Shown here: positions 10,818-22,840 of the stretch, one piece after another | Numbering within the stretch: the stretch's first letter is position 1 | Layout of the letters: every line of letters begins with the position of its first letter | DNA from: Thelephora terrestris | Taxonomy: Eukaryota > Basidiomycota > Agaricomycetes > Thelephorales > Thelephoraceae | Direction of reading: 5' to 3' | DNA length: 64,000 bases | NCBI GenBank assembly: GCA_015956445.1 | Contig: WIUZ02000007.1 | Coordinates: 372,001 to 436,000 of the forward strand | Translations under genes and position numbers: made by a program | The notes under the pieces: model-generated | The model's input: only the letters and a program-made list of their open reading frames with translations | Databases searched by the model: none | Told to the model about the DNA's origin: nothing

Positions 10818-12753
10818 TCAAACATCAGCCCATCCTCCCTCGTCAAGTTTATAGGAAGCCTCGCTCTCAGGTCTGTCAGGACTGTCCACAAGTTTCGCGA
10901 CCCGTTCCTCTGCTCGTCCTAGAATAGATAATGGCGGGGTAAGAAAAAACGTTAGCGCAGTGGTTCGTGATATTTGATAGGGCAACCTTTTCGCAGAAAC
11001 ATCCGGGTTGCAGACGCGTGGGAGAGTATATGACCGCCGATAGGTTTCAATGCTCCGCCGGCAACAAATGTCATCGTCGCTCCAGGATCGGCTAAAGTAA
11101 ATTCAGACTCCACTACAGGTCAACGGATCGGACACCCCGCACATTGTACTTGGTTCGTGAGGAGTATTGCGATCTTCATGCATGATTTAGGTCAACTGAT
11201 TGCGAACTAGATTGGACTTAACGTACGTTGAACTCTTCTGAGAGTTTTGATAACTTGGAAAGCATCTGTGAGGCCAATCAGTACTCGTGCCACTGATCAC
11301 ACGTCTTTCTCGATACCTGAGCGAGCTGCCGGATCGTCAGTGAATCATTCGATAATAGAACGGATTCCATGGGGGAATACCTTTTGTTGTCTCTCACTGA
11401 GCTCTCCCCGGCCCGAAAAATCGGTGCGGAAGAGCGCCATTATGCTGTCGACGATCTATGCCATGAAGTATCAGCTAGCGGAACGGGATGGAAGAGGGCA
11501 AGTCTCTTACTAAAAGTCTAAAATCCTTGTCCTCGGCAAACCGCATAGCGCATTCTTCAATGAGCTCCATCTGGGGAACGTTCGAGCGGAGGCTGTCCGA
11601 GGGCGAGTGCCACACTCACCTGATGTTCACTATTGAATGCGCGAGCTGAAGTATAATGAGGTCTTTTCGCGTCAGGAAGAGAACAAACAATAGGCATACC
11701 ATAAAGGACATTTTCAAGAGCCATATCTCCGTTCACGCCGAACCTTTCTGCAATGGAACGAATTCTGTCTGGTCTGAATGTTCCTTCCGTGTCGATATAC
11801 GCCACCTACCAAACGTTTACGCATGCAACGTACCGTGTTGACGATTTGACTCACCTTTCCGGCTGCACCACCCATTTCGTGTGGGAGCTGGCACACGACG
11901 CTCATTGTATGCGCCAGTTGGGTTTTACCGGTCCTGAATTCCCCATACACTGTAAATTTTCTCTGTGAGTGTCTCTAGTTTCTCCGAACCGTGATGCCCC
12001 ACCTTCACTGATGGATTGTGACATGATGCCGCCTACGACAAGGTAAGCGTGCGTTCATGGCAAGGGGCTTGACCGACCTCCTAAAATCCCATCTACGTTC
12101 TTGCTCCCGGTGCTTATTACCAGCACGCGTTTTCGTTTATCTGAAACCTCCAGCCCAGTAGCAAACGAAGACCCCTGCTATTTGTGAGCATCGACGAGCG
12201 GTTGAATGCTTCTCAAATACGAACGCTGATTTTGGCCGCGGCGTCCTAACGACATTCGTCAGGTCAATATATCTTAATCGGGACAGCGCATATACCTTGA
12301 TCTTCTCTACCTTCGCCTCCGAAAGTCCCTAGACGCGTGTGAGTTCGGACTGAAAGATTATCGAGGATGCATACCCACTTTGACTTTCAGAAGTTGACGA
12401 CGCGTTGTCATCTTCACTCCAGAAATTGTATGGATAGCAGCGCTCTGAAACGCGGGTAAGTGACGGCGAACTGTCGCGAGTAGGAGGTAACCTTAAGCTT
12501 CAGGATATCTTGCATGTTGATGCCCTTGAATAAGTGATGTGAGAAACAACCTGACCGTGTCAGGGTTGCAAGGTCACGGACATGTTGTTGTAGTTCCTCG
12601 ACACTATCCCAGAAGGGTGTCTGACCACCACAAGGGACAGGTCAGTCAGAAATCGATACGCGTCAAGGCGGTACGAACTTCATCTAATTCTTGCTCCACT
12701 GGTGGAGTGCTAGGACGCGAGGGTGCGACTGATTCAGCTGCGCGTCGGCCCAT
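10818..12753 (-). CDS. DMC1: Meiotic recombinase Dmc1 (RecA/Rad51 family), ~18 exons
   Basis: DNA strand-exchange ATPase of meiotic homologous recombination, acting on chromatin in prophase I. Exons read in order: [12 protein letters not shown] leader, [22 protein letters not shown], a helix-hairpin-helix region ([19 protein letters not shown]), [15 protein letters not shown], Walker [35 protein letters not shown], Walker B block [50 protein letters not shown], and the C-terminal LDEGGWADV. The GGTIV-less [12 protein letters not shown] loop and the ADP/SDPGATM context favour Dmc1 over Rad51. A 9-nt exon at 11317-11325 supplies Leu-Ala-Gln between ERQQK and MLSKL. Start at 12753 is chosen because its exon joins in frame. 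It leaves 198 bp to the MED4 stop upstream. Confidence 0.9.
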
Positions 12754-12951
12754 TGAGGAGAGTGGGAGTCAAAAGCAAAGAGGGTACGGAGTTTTCCGCT
12801 CAATATTTTCGGGGTAAAGGCCACACGCCGTCCTAGAAAGGAATTGCGCATCCCTGAATTTCGGGTACAAGTTACACTTAGTATTAGAAGTATAGGTTCG
12901 GAATGGGTGTTCGGTCGACCATCCTCAACGACGTCCGTCATGGTGTCTCCA

Positions 12952-13780
12952 CTACTCCTCGAGGTCAGGATTAAGGTCTAGGTCAAGATCAAAGAATTCT
13001 TGCTGTGGTCTATGATCCATACGATACGGGTTTGCACCAAATCCGTGTTGAGGTTGTTCGTCAGTTTTCGGTGAAACTGTCGGAGCTGCAACGGTCAAAG
13101 TTAAGATACATGAATGCGGCGCACAAGTCTATCACTTACCTCGGCCAATGGAATGGGTTTCTCCAAGCGGCCCAAGGGGTGCTTCCGCGTTGAGTCTTCC
13201 TTTCCGCATTTTTTCCTCGTTGGGGAATGGTGGGAAGAATAGAGGTGGCGGCGGTTGTCCCGGGAGCAAGTCTGGCATGTTCGGTGGGGCGGAGGTAAAC
13301 GAACTGAGACTTTGGGCGTATGCAAGGAGCTCGGGATATGGCAGAGAGGCTGCATCCATTGATTGGGTAATCGTCAAACAGGAATTTGGATGTGAGCTGA
13401 CCATATTTCGCTTTTTCGATGGCTTCGATGCGTTCGTCCCCCTCCTTAATCATGATCTCTAGCTCCTGCTTCCCAGACTCCAACTCGGAGCAGATGTGTC
13501 TCCATTGAGCACTGAGTTCGAGAATCTCTTGTTTAAGGGTTTCAATCTTCCGTTGTTTGATCTGGTGCGTCCGCGCGACGTCCAAGGCACGGGAAATTTC
13601 TGCATCACATTCGATGAACGCCGCAACAGAAGGAGGGGAGACTCTGCGAGCAGCTTGATCGCCAGAAAGTGATAGAAAGAGGGTTTGCGAGAGGCGTTGA
13701 AACTCTTCTATTGGCTTGAGCAGCTGGTCGCTCATGGAAGGCTTGGAATTTGCTGTGATTATCGCGTTTGTGTCCACCAT
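12952..13780 (-). CDS. MED4: Mediator complex subunit 4
   Basis: Middle-module subunit of the RNA polymerase II Mediator complex, nuclear. Model complement(join(12952..13085,13140..13349,13402..13780)), 240 residues, length divisible by three. An amino-terminal coiled coil (residues ~75-125, EISRALDVARTHQIKQRK onward) leads into the signature YPELLAYAQSLSSFTSAPPN block and a Pro-rich PGQPPPPLFFPPFP segment. The protein closes with the acidic FFDLDLDLNPDLEE tail found in fungal Med4. The third exon, which carries that tail, directly precedes the DMC1 promoter region. Both introns are 52-54 nt and GT-AG. tRNA-Phe lies 91 bp upstream of the ATG, on the same strand. Confidence 0.87.
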
Positions 13781-13871
13781 GACGGCAGCATTAGAATACG
13801 AGAAAGCGTGCGAACAAAATGGGACTCGGTCGGGTCAACTTACCGGGGAAATAAAATTTAGCAAAAATGTA

Positions 13872-13944
13872 TGCCACGAACCCGGATTGAACGGGTGACC
13901 TGTAGAACTTCAGTCTATCGCTCTCCCAACTGAGCTATCGCGGC
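13872..13944 (-). tRNA. tRNA-Phe (GAA), no intron
   Basis: 73 nt on the minus strand. Acceptor stem gccgcga/tcgtggc has one G-T pair, D arm gctc...gagc, T arm acccg/cgggt around ttcaatc. The anticodon loop ctgaagt gives GAA. The anticodon stem pairs four of five positions. Confidence 0.92.
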
Positions 13945-14161
13945 TTGATGTTGAGCACAGTTTTACTTCACTCAAACGCAAACTACTCTTTAATTTCTTC
14001 TTTCACGCTATAACGGGTGGGGTCTGGTATTTATGTATTCCGCAATGAATCGCTTCAACGCCAAATCTTGTTTCGAGTGTCCGCGGACGGAGATCACACC
14101 TGACGTCTCCAACTTGGTTGATAAAATGCACCGATTGCTAATCGCGCGTCGTATGGACTTG

Positions 14162-15384
14162 TTACAGCTTGCCGCTCTTCTGACCCGGTGTATCGCTATC
14201 TGGGAACGCTTCGAGAAATGCACGTTGGATTTCTCCCACCAGATCTTGCGTCAATAACGCCCTTCCGTTCTTCTGGAACGCAAACCTAGAGGTAGTACGC
14301 GTGACGATGGATCCGCCAACCGCTGCCAGATGGGGTAAGTGGGTCGTTGAAATTGACCCGTCCCTTGATGGGCGTTTCGCGTCAGCCCGTGAATTCATGA
14401 TGCACGAAAACTCACCCAAAAGCACCAGTCTCATAACATTTTCCCCATGCTAACCAGGTGGCTGTGCACCCACTTAGGACGTCCCCCTGGCCACCAACTC
14501 GTTTGAATCCTCCGAGGGTATCTACCTTGGTCACGGTCTCTTCTTCTAGCCGTTCTCGAGGTACGTTATCCGGAAGTTTAGAAATATCGTGAGCCTCTTT
14601 TGGGGAAACACCCCTGGTATTGGTGGCGATGACGTCTTCCGGGCCTTTTTGGAGGACTGTGACACCTCCGAGAGCTTTGGAAACTAAGGATGCGCAAGAA
14701 TCCGGTGGAGTCGATGGGTCAATGCCCTGTTGCGCAGATGAGAGGTAACGATGAGGCCGGCTTAGCTGAGAGGGGTGAAAAGGGACGACGTACTACTGCT
14801 TCACTCAATCTTTTGAACTCCATCACGTTTGGAGTTATCACAGCTCTCCTATATCCCTTCAAGATCCCAAGATCTTGTCCCAACATCCATAGAGCGTCCG
14901 CATCCAACACGACGTACATCCCATTCTCCTTGGCGAGGTTCAACGCCATCTTAGCATGCGAGATCATGTAATCCTCTCTCCCTAACCCAGGCCCAATGAC
15001 CAACACATGAAGTCTCGAGAGTAGAGAGGAAAGTTCTGACTTCAAGCACTCGGGTGAGAAGGATTCTGAGGAAGGATGGTGTAGGACCGGATGAACAATC
15101 AAGTCAGGAGCGTAAGACTTGATCGCGTTGGCCGCTGACGGCGCGCAGATTATGTGGGATAGGTCTGCGCCCATCCGCAACGCGCTAATTGCAGCAAAGA
15201 ATGGTGCACCAGTGTAACTGCTCGTTTCACGTTCAGGATACTCGGATGTGAGAAAGAACGTTAAGGCGTACTCTTGTGCGCCCCCCATGATGCCTACGCG
15301 ACCGCTTTGTCCTTTGTGCAGAGAACCATCGAGTGGTGGAATTATCTTTCTGAGGCTGTCGAGAAGTGAGCGTGAGACTGGCAT
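14162..15384 (-). CDS. NAXD: ATP-dependent (S)-NAD(P)H-hydrate dehydratase
   Basis: Repair enzyme that dehydrates damaged (6S)-NADHX and NADPHX back to NADH/NADPH using ATP (ribokinase-like, YjeF C-terminal/CARKD family). Model complement(join(14162..14363,14416..14726,14794..15217,15272..15384)), 349 residues, divisible by three. Visible motifs: [37 protein letters not shown] (formed across the first intron), [49 protein letters not shown], the catalytic anion-hole [10 protein letters not shown], and [17 protein letters not shown]. Start at 15384 ([17 protein letters not shown]) matches the usual cytosolic form. The same frame is open to an ATG at 15543, which would add 53 residues and could be a targeting extension. 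Confidence 0.9.
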
Positions 15385-17442
15385 GGTGGGCTCAGTAGCG
15401 GTTTTCGATTTATCAGTCACCGTCTCTTCGGAGGAAGTGCGAAAGCATGATGTCATCTCTCCATTCGCCTCAGGCGACAGCTCCGACCCCCTCATGTCGA
15501 TCGCTCGGAGATCTGGAAAACTGCCGAGTACAACACCCGCCACGATCTGAGGAGCCTGGGCATATCTTCTTTAAAATGTCACCGTAGGGTTTTAAAAGGT
15601 GTGGCACAGCAGCACATTCGTCTCCACGTAATGAACCATTCACCCGCGTCCAGTTGTTCGAGGCCTCGATGCAAGGGGTACCCTCACGCATAAGTTTATC
15701 AGTACGACAAGTCTCCGGGGCGCGTGAACTTGACGGCGTACGAGCGCAGATCTCTTCGTCCAGATTGGGTCCCTGCCCCATTCTCTCCAAGGATGTGCTG
15801 CCCTAGTCTGTAGATGCGAGCCGCCTCCCTGCTCTCCACATGCCTTTCCTTCCTTCTCGTTCAAGGCGCCGGGGTGACCGTCGGTCTCGGCAGAAGCTTG
15901 AGCTGGTTACACCAGCCCTGAGGGATTTCATGACTGACTCAATAGTCCAACGGTAAGTGGACCCTCCCAGTTGTTCGGCAAGCCGACTTGGTTTTTGAGT
16001 GGCGTCAAACCATGCGCCGACTTCCGTTCGGTTTCTCCATTCAAACCTTCTGCCCGACTCGTTTACTCGGCAGACGGATTGCTGATGACGTTGGATGACT
16101 TGCGTCTCTTTAATTCTCTATCGTTGGTCTTCTCCTGCAGTCGCGATGCGGCTTATGGCGGTCCGCGCACAATAGGATTTCTGGGTTCCGTATGGGTTGG
16201 CCGTTAGGGAAATTAAGTGGTAGGAAACCAGGGCGATATTCTAGCCGGCGCCTACCCATTCGATAAGGCGCGCTCATCGGGCAGTCCCGAAGAGGCCATC
16301 CTGCAGGTGAGTCCCCTACGTTTGTGAAGTTATGCTGTACTGTGTTAGGTAGATGGTAAGCATAGGTGACGATGTCGCTCTCAAGAAAGAGTCTAATGGT
16401 CGGAGAGGCTTGCAATGGCCCTCGGTCGGTATACTGATAGAGGATAGTCCCCTCCGTCCAGACACTTGGTATCCCTTGCCAGTGGGCGTGTCGACGAGGA
16501 ACAAGTTGTGCGCCAATCGATACCCACCTTCCACAGTGAAAAGATCTGACGTGCCTACTGCAGGAGGAAAGCACTTGGCAACCATTTCTCGGGACCACTA
16601 AGACGTACGAACTACAGTGAATGAAATGGTCGAGGAAGTGCGGCAACATGACAGTGATCAGAGGCAGTGAAACGCCCGCTCAGCACCACACTAAGTAATC
16701 GGGTTTGCTGATGCACATGGGTTATTAATGTGGGACGGATCAGATATGATTATTTGGCGGAAGACTGGGTAATGACTTTTTGGGGAATACCGAAGCCGTT
16801 TACCCTCAGCGTGTCTCGATTCCATTTCGCCGATCCCTCCGGTGACCCACGTCACACTATAAACCGACTATTGGTACCATATAAGGCTTGAAAGAGGGCG
16901 TCGATAACGTTGTCATGTCGCGCCAAAGTTGTCTGTCTGAGGACACGAGGCGTCTAGCGTGCGAGTGCAATATCACTTATATTCGAATCCCCCATCGGGA
17001 GGAAAGGCAATCGATGACATCTGTTTTGGCTACCTCGCCTCGCTCTCGTTGGTATGAGCCAGAAGCTAAAAAGTCGGTGCAAGCCAGCTGCCTACGGGAA
17101 TATGGGGCGCGGAAAAAGATGTTCTGGCGTCCTCTCATCCTCGTTCGACATGCGCAGCTCAGTGTACTTTACCACCCGAGCCCCCGGGTGCCTCCACATA
17201 CTCCAAATATAAGTAAGCCTCAAAGGTGTCACGGTCTTCGAAACAGCGATGGGGGAGCTACGTGTGACGGTGAGAGTGGGTAACGGCAGTAACTCTCGAA
17301 CGAACGAGTATGCAAATTAGGATATAGACGGCACCGCAATACAAAAGAGTGTATGTAGCGAGAAGGGATGGAAGGGGGTGCGGAGGGTTGGAAGAATGGA
17401 CCGGTGAACGTCTGAGCCACATCCCTGTGCGATTAGACGGGT
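15385..17442. other. 2-kb stretch with no assignable gene
   Basis: Several minus-strand open segments (15470-15790, 16110-16649, 16316-16585) and one plus-strand segment (16888-17283) exist. None shows a recognisable motif, and I could not chain them into a convincing exon series. The 16.3-16.6 kb minus-strand segment is the most protein-like (VEGGYRLAHNLFLVDTPTGK) and could be part of an unrecognised multi-exon gene. Confidence 0.4.
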
Positions 17443-18472
17443 TTACACATTGATTCCTCGGAAGGCCTTGATCTGTGACTGTAGACGGGAGATCTGGCCA
17501 GCCGTGAATTCGGTCCTGCATGCGTCATCGGTGTAGTCCATGTGGTTGTGAATAGCTTTGAACGAAAGGCAGTCAGTAATGAGGTTCTAACGTGTGGATG
17601 AGAAGGTCTGCTCACGATCGGCACCGGGATCAGAGGGGCAGGAATCACGACCGTCGGGGCAACCAGAAGCGGGGGCAGCTTCAGCAGGGGTATCGTCGAC
17701 GTAATCCCCTGGTCCATCACATCCACCCTGGAAGGTGTGGTATAATCCGACCCAGTGTCCGACCTCATGGGTCAAGATCCGTCCCGTGTTGAAGCCGGTG
17801 GTGGAACCCCCGGGAAGGGCCGAGTAATGAAGGACAACACCGTCATTCACCGGGCTATCCGTGTAGTTCACAGGGAAAGTAGCATAGCCGAGAAGGCCCC
17901 GGGCTTTATCGTTATTGAAGCCGACGGTGTAAACGTTAAGCGTGCTGGCAGCTCCCTTTCGAAGGGCTTTCTTCATCTGCGACTCCTGGGTGTTATTTGG
18001 TGCAACATTGTTGAACCAGTCTGCGTTTATTGACCTAGTGATTCCTTCCAGCCGGAAACTGAGACCAGTATTAGAATAGCCCTGGTTCAGCACGGTGATC
18101 TGATTTTGAATCTGGGAATCCCTAGAATGGATGATAGTGTTAAGGGAAAACCGGACGGGAGAGTGGGCGAACGACTAACGGAACGTTACCATCGGAGGCG
18201 GCCCCGCTTGCGCTGATAACGTTGAAGTAGACCGAGACCGTGGACTGGCCAGAATCGCGGGTGCCCTTGCTGGAGGCCCCGTTCCCTGCGAGAACAGATG
18301 CGAAAACCTCTTCCATCTCCTGAACCACTTCAGTGGTAGGATCACTACCACACACGCGGCCGGTAGCCCTAGGCCTGATGCCACGCAATGGATTGTCGCC
18401 GGCAGGGACGGCCGCTACTGCGGCAGTGAGAGACAAAAGAGCGACGAGGGAGGCAGGAAGACGGGGTAACAT
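17443..18472 (-). CDS. Secreted M43B (pappalysin/MEP1-like) metalloprotease, copy A
   Basis: Predicted extracellular zinc endopeptidase. Model complement(join(17443..17555,17616..18121,18180..18472)), 303 residues, divisible by three. The N-terminus is a signal peptide (MLPRLPASLVALLSLTAA) followed by a short propeptide-like region. The catalytic motif HEVGHWVGLYHTF fits HExxHxxGxxH of metzincins. Downstream are the Cys-containing CDGPGDYVDDTPAE block and the Met-turn HNHMDYTDDAC. Intron positions equal those of the copies at 31.5 and 41.1 kb, and the last exon is 113 nt in all three. The leader and promoter are most like the 41.1-kb copy. A TATA-like site lies ~55 bp upstream of the ATG. Confidence 0.9.
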
Positions 18473-20080
18473 GGCGAAGGGGGACCGGAACGAGCAACAG
18501 AGGAAGGGGGAATAGGTCACTCTGCTTATTTATGGGGAGGGTACCCAACAAGGTGCCAAGTATCATGATGGAATCCAGAAAGGAAGCAGAAGCCGGATGG
18601 ACTGGGATACAGTGCATCCGATACATATACACTCCTTTTGGGTGTCACTGGTGAGGACTGGTGCCGACCGGTTTGTGGCGTGATGCATCGTCTTCCATGA
18701 CAGAACTTTCTTCGGGAAGTGCGACAATCTCAACTGCGGATATTGCACGGATACATTGTGCAAATTAACCGATGCAAGTCGTGCAGGATTTACGCGTCTG
18801 GCATGCACCTGGTGAGATGCCGACACTAAACATGCATTTCTTGGCACTGCATTGAATGCACGTACGGTGAAACATCTTTTCCTCTCCCGAGCTGTATAAG
18901 AAGAAGTCAACTAGAAAATCGCAACATGCAAGCGCCTACAATCACCGGACCTCTGCTGTCGGCTTCGAAGTGATTCCGTAAGCCACGAACGACGCGCTTC
19001 TGTTCTACATGGAAACGCACCGAAGCGCTCCCTTGATCAAAGATCCGGGCGGACATAGCTTCCAATGGATCAGCGCTCAGCAGTGGTTCCAAGCGTGAAC
19101 ATTTCCCATTCTGCGAGCTTCTGCGCCGAAGATGCTTGTAGTTGTCGATGCTGGGAGTATTCCATTATTCTAAGTATGGCGCATTTTTGGCAGCTCCGGT
19201 CATCTTGTAGAGGCGGGCTTGGCATTTCCCATGTTGAAAGCACCCTGAGGATGTGAATGCCACGATCTGTTAACCCTCCGACCTCTGAAGAGGTGATGGA
19301 TGGTTAATGATTAATTATGCATGGAGTAATGGAGGCTTGCACGAACCCACCAGCCTTTTCGAGCAGAAACATACAACTTCGATACAAGTATGGACCTTCC
19401 CTGCTTGTTTGCGGGTTTGTTGAGCGAATATGCTTGTGCCGTTCGAGAACCACAAAATTGATACACTTGTGTGAATCGCATGGGTATCTCCCACTCACTG
19501 CACGGACACTCAGATTCCCCTGGGCGATATTGATAGAGCGGGATGGCCATCGGAAGAGTCGTTTTGAGCTTGGATACGTCTTGGTTCACACAGAATCCTA
19601 TGGGTTTCCTCGTTGAGGCAGGCTCCAGAAATCCGGTCTTACGCCGAGACTAGGATAGGCCAGAGTCTCACGCTTACCTTCCGCCAAGACAGAGGTCGAT
19701 GCCCCTAGGCGATGGCAGTGAATAGTACCCCCGCGATAATTAGCTGGATTGCAACTCCGAGTGGCCCGGACTGCAAACCACCGTCCTTTCAGTTGGAGAA
19801 TCCATGCGCGGTTCTTACTATTACCATCGTCGTTGTAGTAGCGTCAAAAAAGCCGCGGTAAGAGGGTGGAATCTGTAGTCGGTCGTTGTGATTTCTATCA
19901 CGATTTCAAGTGCGTTGAAGTCCAGAGTTCATGTTTAAGTAAAGGGAAAATCGAGAAAGATGGCGTCAAGTCTGAAGTCACCGGAGACCAAACAGACACA
20001 AACAACAAATAACCTCTGATCTCCCACTTTTATCCTCAGCCCACCTCCCTGAGTCGACCTCGACGCGCCAGAATCTCCCG
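18473..20080. other. Intergenic between M43 copy A and the CID gene
   Basis: Divergent spacer of 1.6 kb. The first ~250 bp resemble the upstream region of M43 copy C (shared catgatggaatcca and cgggaagtgcgac). No exon or RNA gene recognised in the remainder. Confidence 0.5.
18526..18534 (-). promoter_or_regulatory. TATA-like element of M43 copy A
   Basis: Minus-strand CATAAATAA, followed by GCAGAG. The same cataaataagcagag/aataaataagcagag block lies at 42213-42223 before copy C, so the core promoter is shared by descent. Confidence 0.5.
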
Positions 20081-22758
20081 ATGGCCTCCATGCAGGTGAG
20101 AGTTTCCCAGACTACGGTTCTTCTCTCCGATATGGCGTATTTATCGTGGGCCCCCAGGTGTTCGAAGCAACGTTAAAGGAGGTCGTACAGGCGAAGAGAC
20201 TTTCGGCCTCAAAAATGACAAAACTCACTGAAATCGCTATGAAATCTTTGTCTGTGCGTTGACTGGGGTGCATTTCACTGCTCTCCCCGCTGATTACCCG
20301 GTCTTTTCCCCACGCAGCATGACACGGAATTAGTATTAGTGTTATTCAAGACCCATAAAGGGCTGGCTCCATCCCAGAAAGTCTCAAGCTTATACGTGTT
20401 CGATGCTTTAGTTCGAGCCGCTCACAGCCACGTTGTCAAACATTCGGTCGTAGCTGATTCAACACCGGGGAAGGGAAACGCGGCCACCTTCCTTGCGAAG
20501 ATCGAGGGCATTGTTGAGGGGCTGTTCGAGGATATGATGACCTCTGGTGCTGAGGTTAGTTCGTTCATTCGACGCCCCTGACCCACCAACGACACAGTTC
20601 CCCTGCTGTCGCCTTGTGTCACCTACCTTGGTCTGGAGATCTACGTTGCAATCCAGCCGTACCCCACCACCTCGTCGGCTCACCCCTCGCCGGCCGTAGA
20701 GGTATCATCGTGTCTCACGTTCTACACACCCGTCCTCTCACTCACGGACAGGAGGATTGGGTACTGGCACGGCCCACCGATCATAGATCACGTGACGCTA
20801 CCGCTGACCTCCGACGTTTTCTCTACGATGCTCCTCCCTGATACTTTTCATTGTTACATCGGAAACTAATCTGACAATGATATGTTTGCCATGGGCTCTG
20901 TCCTTATGCGCGCACAGGAAAAAACGAAGAAAATATTGGATATTTGGATCAAGGCGAACGCTTTGCCGCCGACGATGTTGAAGCGGTTAGGTGACATAGT
21001 CAAGGGTAAAGCAGCTGATCAACAAGGTGCCTATTGTCTTACCGTATCGTGGTCGCTAAGTATTCAACCTGCTTGGCGTACACACGGTTCCTCGCATGTC
21101 TTAGAAATGAGAATACGAACTGAATTTCTGTTGCCCGATTTGCGTTAGAGCCGCCAAAAGAAATTTTAATATCGACTGATCCTCGAAGTAATCGCTCGCC
21201 CGCGTCGAGTGTCACTCCTCCGATTCCAGCCAATATCTCTACCCTACCGACACTACCCTCACAACCGACCGCCCTGTCACCGACCGTGATCCCGACCGGA
21301 CCAGGTTCCGATGGGCTTCAGTCAACACTACTGGCCCTTTTGACCCAGGCTGCCACTCAACCCAACGGGGACAACTAGTGAGTCCGAGCTCCTGCTCAAT
21401 AGCTTCATCTCGGCCGAGGTATCTGATCGAACACGCTTTTCGCTGGTGTCAGCCAAACAGGAGCAAATAATAACACAGCCCATAGCGTTGCGTTGCTCAA
21501 CAACGCCAGCCTTGACGCTAATCAACTCGCTCTATTACAGCAGCTAGCGCGGACGGCGAAAAACAATGCTGGCGGACAGGACCCTCTCAATCAGGTAGTC
21601 CCACCTGTGCACCCGTTTGTTGGAACCAGCACGTTCTCTCCCAGTCCTGTACCGAGCACGTCGAAACTCGCGGCTAAAGATCCACGAACGCATGGGAATG
21701 ATGGGCAACCAAATATCCCACGGTACGAACCTGAAGGAAGATATCAGGGCGGTGGTCGCCGCTACAGCGATGATAATGATCGGCGAGACGGGGGTTACGG
21801 GCGAGATGGTGGTCGGGGAAGAGGGAGGGGAAGAGGACGAGGTAGTTATCACGGGGGGTGGGACGACCGATCGTCATACAGGGATAGGGATCGAGATGAC
21901 GGTGGATCGCTATCTCTCCGACGGCATGGGCGACGTGGGCGAAGCAGATCGAGGAGTCCTCCGCCGAGAGGTCCTAGGGATGGAGGCGTTCCGTGGAGGG
22001 ATCACCGTGCGAGGAGTCCTGCTGCTGCCGACCCACGTAGACCTCCAACTCCGATACGGCCAGTCGCGATGGGGTCACTGGAACCGGAAAAGGATGAGTT
22101 TGGGAGAGACATTAGACCCAGTCCGGTTGACCCTGAGCCAACTCCAGCCCAACTTGCACCCCCGATCCCACCGAAAATTCCGAGTGGACAGACTTCCTCG
22201 TCGACCCAAGGTTCCGCCTCCGGCTATCAACCGGCAGTTGCGTCCGCCTCAATTAACGGCGATCACCTAGAGGCTGCAATGCCAATTGCTACCTATGAAT
22301 CCAGGGCGAGGGAATTGGGAACAACCAAAGGCCTGGATAGCTTCGATTTTACCACTTTCGATTTTACCTCCCCCGCGTCGTGGGAAGCGTTAGGAAAGGC
22401 ATGGGAAGCAACCAACGGCGTGTCTCCAACCCAGGAGATGTTGATGCAATTTGTGATGATGTCGAGCATGAGCATGGGAATGGGCATGGGCGCGGGTGGT
22501 TTGGGGATGGGTCCACAGGTGAATGATCAATCAGAAGGAACACAAGGAGCACAAGGTCCGGGGGATTGGCCCGCCGAAGGGATGGAGTGGAGTGATGGAG
22601 GGATTGGAACCACCGAAGAGACGCAAGGCCAGGGGGGACCAGTTGAGGAAAGTGCAAGTCTGGAGAAGGAAGATAGTCCTGTCTTCGGTGAAAGGAGCGT
22701 CGGGTCGGCGGGAAAGATGCAGAAAGTCGGCGATAGATGGGTTTTTGTTCGTTCGTGA
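20081..22758 (+). CDS. CTD-interacting-domain (CID/RPR) protein, RNA pol II 3'-end factor-like
   Basis: Likely binds the phosphorylated RNA polymerase II C-terminal domain in nuclear transcription termination or RNA processing. Model join(20081..20095,20158..20253,20318..20554,20918..21026,21149..21377,21453..22758), 663 residues, divisible by three. Residues ~5-150 form an all-helical CID (VFEATLKEVVQAKRLSASKM, THKGLAPSQKVSSLYVFDAL, KTKKILDIWIKANALP). A Ser/Pro-rich linker, an Arg/Gly-rich tract (GRGRGRGRGRGSYHGG), an Arg-Ser stretch and a Met-rich low-complexity tail (MSSMSMGMGMGAGGLGMG) follow. Nrd1/Seb1 and SCAF4/8 share the CID-first layout, but I find no RRM, so orthology is open. The first exon encodes only five residues. 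Confidence 0.78.
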
Positions 22759-22840
22759 TTTTTTTGCATGTGGACTGCGTTGTATCTTCTGTCGTACATT
22801 CGAGCATTCGATGGTAATTTACTTCTCTCTGACTGACTGA

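Noticed and set aside
11247-11513. Plus-strand 88-codon frame inside DMC1
   Set aside because: Shadow of DMC1 exons on the opposite strand.
15470-15790. Minus-strand open frame upstream of NAXD as a separate gene
   Set aside because: No motif, no clean start or splice context, and it overlaps another equally open frame.
16110-16649. 180-codon minus-strand frame as a coding gene
   Set aside because: Competes with a second frame (16316-16585) over the same bases; neither has a recognisable domain, so it is noted only as weak.
16888-17283. Plus-strand 131-codon frame
   Set aside because: Composition and content look random; no homologous motif or splice structure.
21617-22270. 217-codon plus-strand frame overlapping the CID gene
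   Set aside because: Alternative frame of the Arg/Gly-rich exon; the main frame continues the CID protein through verified splice phases.
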